From Anaeramoeba ignava (taxonomy: Eukaryota > Metamonada > Anaeramoebidae): a stretch of DNA of 64,000 nucleotides. How positions within the stretch are numbered: the first letter of the stretch is position 1; the number at the start of each line of letters is the position of its first letter. Location of the stretch: the NCBI GenBank assembly GCA_028826165.1, contig JAPDFW010000059.1:1191001-1255000 (forward strand), in the 5' to 3' direction. Below are positions 1 through 12,500 of the stretch, piece by piece. The notes beneath the pieces were generated by a model. It did no database searches, had not been told where the DNA came from, and saw nothing but the letters and a program-made list of their open reading frames with translations. The position numbers and the translations under genes are program-made.

Positions 1-211
1 ATAAATAAAAACTATTTTGAATATTTTTGAATATTTTGAATATTTTGAATATATTGATATTGAATATATTTGAAAATATATTGAATATTTTGAATATTTT
101 GAATATATTGAATATTTTGAATATATTGAATATATTGAATATTTTGAATATATTGAATATATTGAATATATTGAATATATTGAATATTTTGAGTATTTTT
201 TAATTTCAAAC
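1..211 (-). repeat. Tandem repeat in intron 10 of ADH copy 1
   Basis: Imperfect 8-9-base units TGAATATAT/TGAATATTT fill the last visible intron of the truncated dehydrogenase gene. The donor is GTTTGA at 211. The homologous intron of copy 2 (7582-7191) carries the same unit. Confidence 0.8.
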
Positions 212-3045
212 CATTCATTGCTGTGATTTCATGACCTATTTAAATAATATAAAAATAAAAATAAAAGTAAGTTAAAAATTTGGAATTAATTAATAAATTA
301 TTTAATTACCAATAGAATGAGTTGCTCTAAAAAGTGGAATAAAATAAATTAAATAAAAAGTGGAATTAAATAAAATAAATAAATCAAATAAATTAAATAA
401 AAAGTGGAATAAAATAAAATAAATAAAAAGTGGAATAAAATAAATCAAATAAATAAATAAATCAAATAAATAAATAAATCAAATAAATAAATAAATCAAA
501 TAAATAAATAAAACAAACCCATCAAAATCAACTCCACAACCAATTAATCTATTAAGTGCCATTGTTGAAGCCCACATAATATTTGCTCTTGCAGAATAAT
601 CTTTTGGATTCTTTAAAACAACTGGTGCTTCAGAAATTAATGTATCAATAACTCCTTCAGCAAATCTATCTGAAATCTTTGTGTTTCTAAATGTTGTTAA
701 ATATTGTTCAGTTACTTTTGTTAAAAATAATTTAATTTTATTGATTAATTTTTGGAAATTAACATATTTATTATTTATTTTGAAATAAAATACCATGAAC
801 AAAACTATCAACAATTCCATTAATAATTTGTCTTTTTGGAAGAGAATAACTTGTTTCAGGATCTATTATTTATTTTCAGAAAATTAATAAATTATTTATT
901 AAATTTTTATTAATTAATTTATTTATTTATTTATTACCAAGAATTGAAAATTTTGGAATAACTAATTGATCTATCCTTCCTACTTTCTCTTTTGTTGATT
1001 CTCTTGTTATAACATATCCTGTATTCTTTTGATTTTAAATATATTGAATATATTAAATATTTTGAATATATTAAATATTTTGAATATATTAAATATATTG
1101 AATATATTGAATATTTTGAATATTTTGAATATATTGAATATTTTGAATATTTTGAATATATTGAATATATTGAATATTTTGAATATTTTAAATATTTTGA
1201 ATATATTAAATATTTTGAATATTTTGAATATATTGAATATTTTGAATATATATTAAATATTTTGAATATTTTGAATATTTTGAATATTTTGAATATATTG
1301 AATATTTTGAATATATTGAATATATTGAATATTTTGAATATTTTGAATATTTTGAATATATTAGAAAATAATACCATTTCACTTCCTGTTGCTGGAATTG
1401 TTAAAACCTAATTTGAATTTTGATTTTGAATTTGATTTTGATTTTGATTTTGAATTTTGAATTTGATTTTGAATTTGATTTTGATTTTGAATTTGATTTT
1501 GATTTTTGTCTTACTGTTCCAATAGGAATTGCTTCAGTTGGTTGAAATAAATTCTTTAATTGATTCTTTTTTTTTTTGATTGAAATGATTATTTTTTTTG
1601 GAAATTTAAAAATAATTTAGAATTTATTCAAAATATATAAAAATATATAAAAATATAAATAAATAAGAATAAAATGAATTACATTCTTATGAGGCATTAT
1701 ATCCCATGGATCTTTTCCTGGATATTTTGATGCAATAGAAATGAATTTAGTTGCATCAATAACTGAACCACCACCAACTGCAAGAAGAAAATCAATATTT
1801 TCTTTTTTACAAATTTCAACTGCTTTAATTGCTGTTTCATATCTTGGATTTGGTGTAATTCCTGAAAATTCCTTATTTTTCCAATTTTTGATTTAGATTT
1901 TGATTTTGATTTAGATTTTGATTTTGATTTTGATTTTAATTTTGATTTTAATTTTAATTTTTGATTTTAATTTTAATTTTTGATTTTGATTTTGATTTTG
2001 ATTTTGATTTTGATTTTGATTTTTTGATTTTGATTTTGATTTTGATTTTGATTTTGATTTTAATTTTGATTTTGATTTTGATTTTGATTTTGATTTTGAT
2101 TTTGATTTTGATTTTGATTTTGATTTTGATTTTAATTTTAATTTTGATTTTGATTTTGATTTTGATTTTGATTTTGATTTTGATTTTGATTTTGATTTTG
2201 ATTTTGATTTTAATTTTGATTTTTTTTTAATTTTGATTTTTTTGATTTTGATTTTTAATTTTTTGATTTTGATTTTGATTTTGATTTTGATTTTGATTTT
2301 GATTTTGATTTTGATTTTGATTTTAATTTTGATTTTTAATTTTGATTTTGATTTTTAATTTTGATTTTGATTTTGATTTTGATTTTTGATTTTGATTTTT
2401 GATTTTGATTTTGATTTTGATTTTGATTTTGATTTTGATTTTGATTTTGATTTTTGATTTTGATTTTAATTTTGATTTTGATTTTGATTTTGATTTTTGA
2501 TTTTAATTTTGATTTTGATTTTGATTTTGATTTTGATTTTGATTTTGATTTTGATTTTGATTTTGATTTTGATTTTGATTTTGATTTTGATTTTGATTTT
2601 AATTTTGATTTTAATTTTGATTTTGATTTTGATTTAAATTTGATCAAATTTGGGGGATATTATTTTAGTGATGGTTATTTTTATTTAATAGTAAATTAAG
2701 TGAGTTATGAGTTGTTATTTTTTAGTTTTGGATTTTAAATAAATTACCATAACATTATGCTCTTTTAAAGCTTCTTTGACTTGATCATAAACTCCATTCT
2801 TTTTAATACTTCCAGATCCATAAATCATTAAAATCTTTTGTTTTTTTAAATTATTTAATAAAAAAATTAATTTAAATTTAATTATAAAAACAGAAAATGA
2901 ATGGATAAAAGCATTTATTTGTTTGAATGTTATTTTAATTTACTTTTGCTTTTTGTGGGATTTCGTTTTTTAATTGTGAAATTGTTTTTGCACCAAAAAT
3001 AATTTTAGTTGGTGAATGAAACACAAAATTATTACAAGTAAGCAT
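1..3045 (-). CDS. Iron-dependent alcohol dehydrogenase, YqhD/BDH type, copy 1 (C-terminal exon beyond the left edge)
   Basis: Group III (iron/zinc) NAD(P)H alcohol dehydrogenase, probably reducing aldehydes to alcohols in fermentation. Ten exons are visible: 3045-2944, 2834-2748, 1871-1683, 1553-1515, 1407-1375, 1025-938, 862-794, 714-519, 326-310 and 235-212. The start is the ATG that opens MLTCNNFVFHSPTKIIFGAK, matching the YqhD N-terminus. Cofactor-site motifs are YGSGSIKKNGVYDQV and AVGGGSVIDATKF. Metal ligands expected for the family are present: Asp and His of VDSFVH and His of ATHSIG. The last His (in DSDHAK of copy 2) would fall in the missing exon. It retains the family GHE motif. 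Introns 2, 5 and 10 are tandem repeats. A paralogue with identical exon structure lies at 6847-9439. A bacterial origin is likely but inferred. Confidence 0.88.
1026..1374 (-). repeat. Tandem repeat in intron 5 of ADH copy 1
   Basis: About 340 bases of TGAATATAT/TGAATATTT units lie between the exon ending GSEM and the exon starting NTGYV. The homologous intron of copy 2 (8414-8318) is only 97 bases, so the array has changed length since duplication. Confidence 0.8.
1872..2747 (-). repeat. (TTTTGA)n repeat filling intron 2 of ADH copy 1
   Basis: The intron is about 876 bases, almost entirely TTTTGA with TTTTAA variants, between the exon ending HNVM and the exon starting EFSGI. The same intron in copy 2 is 236 bases. 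Long open frames here on either strand are periodic-repeat artefacts. Confidence 0.85.
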
Positions 3046-3060
3046 TTCAGAATGAAAAGA

Positions 3061-3074
3061 AAAAAATGAAAAAT
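3061..3074 (-). promoter_or_regulatory. TCATT initiator-like motif, ADH copy 1
   Basis: Read on the minus strand, TTTTTCATTTTTT lies about 22 bases upstream of the ATG at 3045. The same motif precedes most genes in the window. Confidence 0.5.
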
Positions 3075-3111
3075 GATTTAAAAATATTTTTTTTGTTATT
3101 TTTTTGGAATT

Positions 3112-4110
<999 letters not shown>

Positions 4111-4285
4111 AAGGAAAAAGAATAAAAAACAATTTTGAATTTGAATTTAAATTTTCATGTATTTTGTTTGGAAATAAATTTGAAACATTTTGAAATTGTA
4201 AATTATTAATTTGTTGATGAGAAAAATTGATATTTTGATTGTTAGAATCTTTTTTTTCCTTTGAAAAACAATCTAAAAATGAATG

Positions 4286-6358
4286 TCAGAGCTCAGGATC
4301 AAGTTCAGAAATATTTTCAGAATTGATTAAAATAACTGGATCATTTGAATATCCAGTATTGCTATATTTATAATAATGTGGACTTGTTGTAATATAAATA
4401 TAATATTGATTTGGGGGTAATTGAATAACTCTTTCTGTTTCTTTTTCTGTTTCTTTTTCTGTTTCTTTTTCTGTTTCTTCTTCTTTTTTCAGTTGGCATT
4501 TGCTAGGCTTTAATTCCATTCCACAAATTCTTGTATAATATTCCAAAATAGTTTCTTTAGTACTCTTGAATTCCATTTCAAAAAGTGAGTCTACTTTGGG
4601 ATGTTTTGAATATGATTCTTCAGAGATTTGAATATAAAATAAATTTCCGTTTTTTGAATAAGCAACACAATCAATAGCAGGATGATCTGGATAACAAATT
4701 AAAAAAGTTCCTTTTTCAAGCTTATTAAGAGTATGTGAGCGTTGTTGATAAATTTGTTGATCCAATTGAATGCTCCATTTTGGAGTTTTGACTGATTGCT
4801 CTCCTTTTAGATTTCTATTTGTGATTGTGATTGATCCTCCAATACTCGAGATGAAAGAGTTGAAAACAAATAATTCCAATGCTCTCCATTTGACTTTTTC
4901 TTCACTTGCTAAAACAGTCATAAACGTAACAAAATTTGTGTTCATTGCAGAAATAAAGGCTTTTCTAATGGATTCACAAAGAGGTAAATAATGTGAAGTG
5001 TTCTCGATCTGTGTAAATAATCCTAATGATTTCCATTGATTTGACAAATTTTCAATTGGTGAATTCAAAAAAATTTTGGATATAAAATTGATTGCACTAT
5101 AATTTTTTTCGTTTTTATTCGCAACATGCAAAATCAGTCTTTTATAGAAATTTTCAGCAAGTTCTTGTGCTTCAGTTAACCAATCTTTTTTATAAGATAA
5201 ATTATAATTGCGAAATGCTTGAAAAAGAAAGCCAATTAATTTGGGAATTCTTGCTGTAAATTTTTCAATTTCTGTGTTTGGTAAATCTTGAGGTAAAAAT
5301 CCATTTGTTTTTGACCATTCAACAAGTGTTTTAAATTCAACTTCATTAAAAATCCTCAAAGGTGTTTGTATAGTATCAAATGCATTATCATCATAAGCTT
5401 GATCCCAATAACTAAAACTTGCACTAACAGCAGCTAGGAAAAATCCATTTTTTATTTTGGGAATAAATTTAAAAACATTTAAAATATGTTTTGAAGATTC
5501 CTTTTGTTTACGAAACAAGATATTCCATTGATCAATTGCAATCAAAATTCGAATATTTCTGTGTTGAGAATTAATAAGTTTTATCAACAAATCGTTGCAA
5601 CTTTGAATCATTTTCAATTTTTGATTTTTGTTTGGAGTTGAGATTTTCCATATTTCCTCGTTATATGAGAAAAAGAAATATTTTTCGAGTAATGATCTAT
5701 AGTTTTCACTTAAATTCCAAACGATTCTTTCTGCAACTTGATAGCTTTCTTGGTTTCTTAAATCAGCAGTATTTGGTAAATAAAGAACAATCCAATTTTT
5801 CAATTTGGAACAATAATTTGCAATATGATAAAGAATATATGATTTTCCAACTCCTGGTGGTCCTTTGAACATATAAGATCGAAGAGTCTCGTCTTTTTGA
5901 ATTTTTTGGAGAATTTGGTGTGTGTGTTGTCTTATCAAAATTGGAATTGAGTTATTTAATTCAAACAGTTTTATTGATTCAGGACAATCTAAGTTCTTAT
6001 TCAAATCAACCAATTCCACTTGATACACTTTTTTCTCTTTGTAATGCGTCAAATATGAAATTTGTTGATTATTTTCTTTCTTTTCTTGATTTGTTTTTTG
6101 ATGTTTTTTTGATGTTCTTTGTTTTTTTTGAATTTGATTTTGGTTTTGATTTTTCTTTTTCTTTTTCTTTTTCTTTTTCTTTTGCTTTTGATTTTGATTT
6201 TGATTTTGATTTTGATTTTGATTTTGATTTTGATTTTGAATTTGGATTTGATTTTGATTTTGATTTTGATTTTGATTTTGTTGAATTTCTTTTTTTCTTT
6301 TCTTCTGTTTAGATTTTTTGTGTTTTTTTTGTGATTGAGGTGATGAATTGGTTTGCAT
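4286..6358 (-). CDS. Crinkler/RHS-like protein: P-loop NTPase plus predicted PDDEXK-type nuclease domain
   Basis: Intronless, 690 residues. The N-terminus is N/Q- and K-rich with a run of lysines, possibly nuclear-targeting. A Walker A motif GPPGVGKS is at about residues 166-173, followed by WIVLYLPNTADL, and a Walker B-like ILIAIDQW has its Asp near 276. A C-terminal block HPAIDCV...FYIQIS (Asp about 563, Gln about 577) resembles the restriction-endonuclease fold domain of Crinkler and RHS effectors, often found in eukaryotes as a P-loop/REase pair. DAP3-like ATPases also share the LYLP pattern, so the NTPase assignment is firmer than the nuclease. The stop is TGA and is followed by 59 further open in-frame codons. 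It lies between the two ADH copies, on the same strand. Confidence 0.7.
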   Translation of the reverse strand: MQTNSSPQSQKKHKKSKQKKRKKEIQQNQNQNQNQNQIQIQNQNQNQNQNQNQNQNQKQKKKKKKKKKKNQNQNQIQKKQRTSKKHQKTNQEKKENNQQISYLTHYKEKKVYQVELVDLNKNLDCPESIKLFELNNSIPILIRQHTHQILQKIQKDETLRSYMFKGPPGVGKSYILYHIANYCSKLKNWIVLYLPNTADLRNQESYQVAERIVWNLSENYRSLLEKYFFFSYNEEIWKISTPNKNQKLKMIQSCNDLLIKLINSQHRNIRILIAIDQWNILFRKQKESSKHILNVFKFIPKIKNGFFLAAVSASFSYWDQAYDDNAFDTIQTPLRIFNEVEFKTLVEWSKTNGFLPQDLPNTEIEKFTARIPKLIGFLFQAFRNYNLSYKKDWLTEAQELAENFYKRLILHVANKNEKNYSAINFISKIFLNSPIENLSNQWKSLGLFTQIENTSHYLPLCESIRKAFISAMNTNFVTFMTVLASEEKVKWRALELFVFNSFISSIGGSITITNRNLKGEQSVKTPKWSIQLDQQIYQQRSHTLNKLEKGTFLICYPDHPAIDCVAYSKNGNLFYIQISEESYSKHPKVDSLFEMEFKSTKETILEYYTRICGMELKPSKCQLKKEEETEKETEKETEKETERVIQLPPNQYYIYITTSPHYYKYSNTGYSNDPVILINSENISELDPEL

Positions 6359-6362
6359 TTAG

Positions 6363-6378
6363 AAAAAAAAATGAAAAA
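6363..6378 (-). promoter_or_regulatory. TCATT initiator-like motif, Crinkler-like gene
   Basis: On the minus strand TTTTTCATTTTTTTTT sits about 14 bases before the ATG at 6358. Confidence 0.5.
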
Positions 6379-6564
6379 GATTTTTTAACGTTTAATTTTT
6401 TTTTTCATTTTTTTCTTTTTGAAATATTTTTTCTAAATTGTAAAAAACAAAATATAAAAATATTTAATTGAACATAAAAATAATATTAAAAACTTTCTAA
6501 TAATCAAAATATTTAATAATTTATTAATTAAAATAAATTTATTAATTCAAATAAAAAAGGAAAA

Positions 6565-6755
6565 ATGAGCGATTCTTCAAAATCAAAATCAGAAATCAAA
6601 TAAGAAATCTAAATCAAAATCAAATCCAAAATCAAAACCAAAATCAAATTCAAAATCAATAAAAAAACAAAATTCAAATTAAGTTTAAGATTTCAAAGAA
6701 AAAAAGCAATTGAAATAATTCATTCAATTTTTGATGAAGAAAAAAAGATTTAAAA
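6565..6755 (+). pseudogene. Possible small gene remnant in the gap before ADH copy 2
   Basis: An ATG opens MSDSSKSKSEIK then stops. A Ser/Lys stretch (KKSKSKSNPKSKPK) continues in the next frame, and a third frame reads SLRFQRKKAIEIIHSIFDEEKK. Together they look like one short coding region with two frame breaks, but I recognise no family and the A-rich composition could mimic coding. The rest of 6359-6846 is A/T-rich sequence with no other visible feature. Confidence 0.2.
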
Positions 6756-6846
6756 ATGTTTTTTTTGTGGAATTTTAATTGAAAAAGAAAAAAGTGGAAT
6801 GAATGAATGAATGAATTTAAAGAAAATTTCTGTTGTTGTTTTTGTT

Positions 6847-9439
6847 TTAAGGATCACATAATTCAAGAATTTTTAAAACATCATCTTTGTAAATATCTCT
6901 GTGTTCTCCTAATCCAAATCCCATAATTTTTATTGATGTTTCAATTCTATCAAGAATTTCTTGAAAATTTTCTTTTTTGATTCCAACAGAAGAAAGTGTT
7001 GTTTTCATTCCAATAGAATTAAAGAATTTAATTGTTTCTGAAATTGCAAAATCTGCTTTTTCTTCATCTGTTCCTTCTTTTTTTCCATAAATTCTTTCTG
7101 CCATCAATACTAATTTCTTCATTTTTTGTTGTTTCTTGTAAATAAAAACTCCTTTAATAACTGCAGCTAATGTTTTAGCATGATCCGAATCTATTTTAAA
7201 TATTTTGAATATTTTGAATATTTTGAATATTTTGAATATTTTGAATATATTGAATATATAGAATATATTGAATATATATTGAATATATTGAATATTTTGA
7301 ATATATTGGATATATTGAATATATTGAATATATTGAATATATTGAATATTTTGAATATATTGAATATTTTGAATATATTGAATATATTGAATATATTGAA
7401 TATTTTGAATATATTGAATATATTGAATATTTTGAATATATATTGAATATATTGAATATATTGAATATTTCGAATATATTGAATATTTTGGATATATTAA
7501 ATATTTTGAATATATTGAATATTTTGAATATATATTGAATATATTGAATATATTGAATATTTTGGATATATTAATTTCAAACCATTCATTGCTGTGATTT
7601 CACGACCTATTTAAATAATATAAAAATAAAAATAAAAGTAAATTAAAAATTTGGAATTAATTAATAAATTATTTAATTACCAATAGTATGAGTTGCTCTA
7701 AAAAGTGGAATAAAATAAATTAAATAAAAAGTGGAATAAAATAAATAAAAAGTGGAATAAAATAAATTAAATAAAAAGTGAAATAAATAAATCAAATAAA
7801 TAAAACAAACCCATCATTATCAATCCCACACGCAATTAATTTATTAAGTGCCATTGTTGAAGCCCACATAATATTTGCTCTTGCAGAATAATCTTTTGGA
7901 TTCTTTAAAACTATTGGTGCTTCAGAAATTAATGTATCAATAACTCCTTCAGCAAATCTATCTGAAATCTTTGTGTTTCTAAATGTTGTTAAATATTGTT
8001 CAGTTACTTTTGTTAAAAATAATTTGATTTTATTGATTAATTTTTGGAAATTAATATATTTATTATTTATATTGAAATAAAATACCATGAACAAAACTAT
8101 CAACAATTCCATTAATAGTTTGTCTTTTTGGAAGAGAATAACTTGTTTCAGGATCTATTATTTATTTTCAGAAAATTAATAAATTATTTATTAAATTTTT
8201 ATTAATTTATTTATTTATTTATTTATTACCAAGAATTGAAAATTTTGGAAAAACTAATTGATCTATCCTTGTTAATTTCTCTTTTGTTGATTCTCTTGTT
8301 ATAACATATCCTGCATTCTTTTAATATATTGAATATATTGAATATTTTAGATATATTGAATATTTTGAATATTTTGAATATATTAAATATATTGAATATA
8401 TTAGAAAATAATACCATTTCACTTCCTGTTGCTGGAATTGTTAAAACCTATTTTGAATTTTGATTTTGATTTTGATTTTAATTTTGAATTTGATTTTGGT
8501 TTTGATTTTGATTTTGGTTTTGATTTTGATTTTGAATTTGATTTTTGTCTTACTGTTCCAATAGGAATTGCTTCAGTTGGTTGAAACAAATTCGTTGATT
8601 TATTCTTTTTTTTTTTGATTGAAATTATTTTTTTTGGAAATTTAAAAATAATTTAGAATTTATTCAAAATATATAAATATATAAAAATATAAATAAATAA
8701 GAATAAAATTAATTACATTCTTATGAGGCATTATATCCCATGGATCTTTTCCTGGATATTTTGATGCAATAGAAATGAATTTAGTTGCATCAATAACTGA
8801 ACCACCACCAACTGCAAGAAGAAAATCAATATTTTCTTTTTTACAAATTTCAACTGCTTTAATTGCTGTTTCATATCTTGGATTTGGTGTAATTCCTGAA
8901 AATTCCTTATTTTTCCAATTTTTGATTTTAATTTTAATTTTGAATTTGATTTTGATTTTAATTTTGATTTTGAATTTGATTTTGATTTTGAATTTGAATT
9001 TGAATTTGATTTTGAATTTTGATTTTGATTTTGATTTTGATTTTGATTTTGATTTTGATTTTGATTTTGATTTTGATTTTGATTTTGATTTTGATTTTGA
9101 TTTTGATTTTGATTTTTAATTTTGGATTTTAAATAAATTACCAAAACATTATGATTTCTCAATGAATCTTTGACTTGATCATAAACTCCATTCTTTTTAA
9201 TACTTCCAGATCCATAAATCATTAAAACCTTTTGTTTTTTTAAATTATTTAATAAAAAAATTAATTTAAATTTAATTATAAAAACAGAAAATGAATGGAT
9301 AAAAGCATTTATTTGTTTGGATGTTATTTTAATTTACTTTTGCTTTTTGATTAATTTGATTTTTTAATTCTTGAATTGTTTTTGCACCAAAAATAATTTT
9401 AGTTGGTGAATGAAACGTAAAATTTTTTGCAGGCAACAT
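6847..9439 (-). CDS. Iron-dependent alcohol dehydrogenase, YqhD/BDH type, copy 2 (complete)
   Basis: Eleven exons: 9439-9338, 9228-9142, 8905-8717, 8604-8554, 8447-8415, 8317-8230, 8154-8086, 8006-7811, 7697-7681, 7606-7583 and 7190-6847. They sum to 1200 bases, giving 399 residues plus TAA, close to the roughly 387 of bacterial YqhD. Motifs: HSPTKIIFGAK, YGSGSIKKNGVYDQV, AVGGGSVIDATKF, IPIGTVLTIPATGSE. All expected metal ligands are present (VDSFVH Asp and His, ATHTIG His, DSDHAK His). It differs from copy 1 in having Arg where copy 1 and YqhD have the GHE His, and in four extra residues (NKST) at the start of exon 4. Exons 9 and 10 are only 17 and 24 bases. Two donors are GTTTGT and GTTTGA. 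Confidence 0.92.
7191..7582 (-). repeat. Tandem repeat in intron 10 of ADH copy 2
   Basis: About 390 bases of TGAATATAT/TGAATATTT units, the same unit as the homologous intron of copy 1. Confidence 0.85.
8906..9141 (-). repeat. (TTTTGA)n repeat filling intron 2 of ADH copy 2
   Basis: 236 bases of TTTTGA with AATTTGA variants, homologous in position to the 876-base intron 2 of copy 1. Confidence 0.8.
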
Positions 9440-9442
9440 TTG

Positions 9443-9456
9443 AAAAAAATGAAAAA
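9443..9456 (-). promoter_or_regulatory. TCATT initiator-like motif, ADH copy 2
   Basis: Minus-strand TTTTTCATTTTTTT about 11 bases before the ATG at 9439. Confidence 0.5.
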
Positions 9457-9480
9457 GATTTAAAAATATTTTTTTTCATT

Positions 9481-9499
9481 TTTCATTTTTCATTTTTTT
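9481..9499 (+). promoter_or_regulatory. Repeated TCATT motif upstream of the RhoGEF gene
   Basis: Two tandem TTTCATTTTT motifs end a few bases before the ATG at 9504. The gap between this start and the divergent ADH start (9439) is only about 64 bases, so the two promoters share it. Confidence 0.5.
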
Positions 9500-9503
9500 A
9501 TTC

Positions 9504-12500
9504 ATGTCACAACAACAAAATTTAAAAGAAAATTCAACAGAAGAAACAAAAGAAGAAACAAAAGAAAATTCAAATGAAAATCTAAAAGAAGAAATAAAAC
9601 AAGATTTAAAAGAAAATTCAAATGAAAATTCAAAAGAAAATTTAAAAGAAAAAATAAAACAAGATTTAAAAGAAAATTCAACAGAAGAAACAAAACAACA
9701 AACAAAAGAAACTTCAAATGAAAATTTAAATGAAAATCTAAAAGAAAATTCAACAGAAGAAACAAAACAAGAAACAAAACAAGAAACAAAACAAGAAACA
9801 AAACAAGAAACAAAAGAAACTTCAAATGAAAATTCAAAAGAAAATTCAAATGAAAATTCAAAAGAAAATTCAAATGAAAATTTAAAAGAAAATTCAAAAC
9901 AAGAAACAAAAGAAGAAACAAAAGAAAATTCAAATGAAAATTTAAATGAAAATTTAAATGAAAATTTAAATCAAAGTTCAAATGAAAATTTAAAAGAAAA
10001 TTTAAATGAAAATTTAAATGAAGATTCAAATCAAAGTTCAAATGAAAATTTAAAAGAAAATTTAAAAGAAGAAACAAAAATTTCACATCGTGATCTTGTT
10101 GCACAAGAAATACTCAAAACAGAACAAACTTATGTTCAAAACTTAGAAATTTTAGTTAATGTAAAAAAAAATAATTAGAAAACAAATATTCAATCAAAAA
10201 AAAATAATTGAATTGATTTTTCCAAAAAAAAATAATAAGGAATTTGTTGAAGAAATCAAACTTGCTTCTGAAACAGAAAGACCAATTATACCAGCTCAAT
10301 ATATAAACAAAATTTTCTCAAATATTAGTGATATTTTAATTGTAAATCAAAATATTTGATTTAATTTAAAAAAAATATTTGATTTAATTTAATAAAAATA
10401 TTTGATTTAATTTAAAAAAATATTTTGTAAATGAAAAGGTTAATTCTCAATTATTAGCAGATCTTCAAGAAATTTTAAAAGATTGGGGAGATTCAAGTTG
10501 TTTAGGATCTTTTTTTGTTAAACTTGTAAATTAATTTAAAAAATGATCCAAAAAAAAAAACAAAATTTCTTTTAAAAAATTGTTTTCTCTTTTTTTGTTT
10601 TAGATTCCCTTTTTAAAAATGTATTCATCTTATATAAAAAATTATGATTATGCGAACCAGATTTTAGAGAGATTAAATAGAAATCTTGTTTTTTCACAAT
10701 GGGCATCAGTAAATTTAAAAAGGAATAATTTTAAAAATATTTTTATTTGGATTTAATTTATTAATTTTTCTTTTAGAAAAAAAAAGAAAAACATGGACAA
10801 AATTTACACAGTTTTTTAATTATGCCAGTTCAACGTTTGCCAAGATATGAACTACTTATTAAAGTAAATAATAATTAAATAATTAAATAATTAAAATAAT
10901 ATTAAAATAATAAAATAATATTAAAATAAATATTAATTAAATAGGCTTTATTAAAACATACATCAAAAGATCATCCAGATTATCCAGATCTTCAAAATGC
11001 TTTAAATAGTATTAATAATGTTAATATTGAATTGAATGAAGCTTTTAAAATTCGCGATAACCAAAATAAAATTATTCAAATTCAAAGATCATTTGCAAAT
11101 CATAAAGAAATTGTAAAAATAAATATTCAATGAAAAATATTAAATATTCAATGAAAAATAATAAATTTAAAAGAGAGAATTAGTTGTTCCTCATCGTTTA
11201 TATGTTTATGATGGTTCCTTAATGAAAGTATCAAGAAAAAAGCCATTGAAAAGATATTTCTTTTTATTTAATGATATTTTAATTTATGGGAATTTAATAA
11301 CAGGAACATATCATGTAAATTAAAAAAATATCAAAAAAAAAATTTATGAATAAATTATCGAATATAATTTTTTTTTTGGAAAATTATGAGTAGTTTCATG
11401 GAAGAATGAATTTAGTAGAAACACGAGTTAATGATTTACCTGATACACAAAGTGAGAATCAATTAAATTAAATTTAATTTTAAATTTAATTTTAATTTTA
11501 ACAAAAAATATTAGCATTAAAAAATGCATTTGTAATTAGAAATAAAAGAAAATCTTTTCCTGTTTATGCAGCTTCGCCTGAAGAAAAGAAAACATGGTAT
11601 AATCATTTATCAGAATCAATCACAAATTGGAAAAAAAGTCAAAAAACACTTAAGAAAGGAGAAACACAAGAAGAAGAAGAAGAACTTGAAGCACCTGTTT
11701 GGATTCCAGATTATCATGCAAAAAATTGCATGATTTGCAATACACCTTTTACAACATTTAAACGAAGAGTAAACCAAATATATATAAATCACAGAAATAT
11801 ATTTACAAAAATATATATTTAAATTCAAAAATATTTACAAATATATTTTAAACTCACAAAATATATATTTAAATTCAAAAATATAAATACAAAAAATATA
11901 AATACAAAAATATATTTAAATTCAAATATATATAAATCCAAATATATTTAAATTCAAAAATATATTTAAATTCAAAAATATTTAAATTCACAAAAATATA
12001 ATTAAATTCACAAAATATATTTACATTCAAAAATATATTTAAATTCACAAAATAATTAAATCATAAAAATATATTTAAATTCACAAAAATATATTTAAAT
12101 CCAAATATATAAATTCCAAAAATATATTTAAATCATAAAAATATATTTAAATTCAAAAATATATTTAAATTCACAAAAATATATAAATACAAAAATATAT
12201 TTAAATTCAAAAATATATTTAAATACAAAAATATATTTAAATCATAAAAATATATTTAAATTCAAAAATATTTAAATCATAAAAATATATTTAAATTCAC
12301 AAAATAATTAAATTCAAATATTTAAATTCAAAAATATATTTTAAATCCAAATATTTAAATCCAAAAATATATTTAAATTCAAAAATATAAATACAAAAAT
12401 ATATTTAAATTCAAATATATATAAATCCAAATATATTTAAATTCAAAAATATTTAAATTCACAAAAATATAATTAAATTCACAAAATATATTTAAATTCA

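Noticed and set aside
1029-2699. Long open frames reading [12 protein letters not shown] or FDFDFD on either strand
   Set aside because: They are translations of TGAATATAT and TTTTGA tandem repeats inside ADH introns, bounded by exons that join in frame. There is no independent coding evidence.
4286-4288. Reassigned TGA codon in this genome
   Set aside because: Only one gene shows an open extension after TGA, and no internal TGA is needed in any other gene in the window.
10161-10178. An 18-base intron ending TTAG in the RhoGEF gene
   Set aside because: It is too short and leaves the wrong frame. The 79-base intron 10161-10239 restores a good DH-domain sequence.
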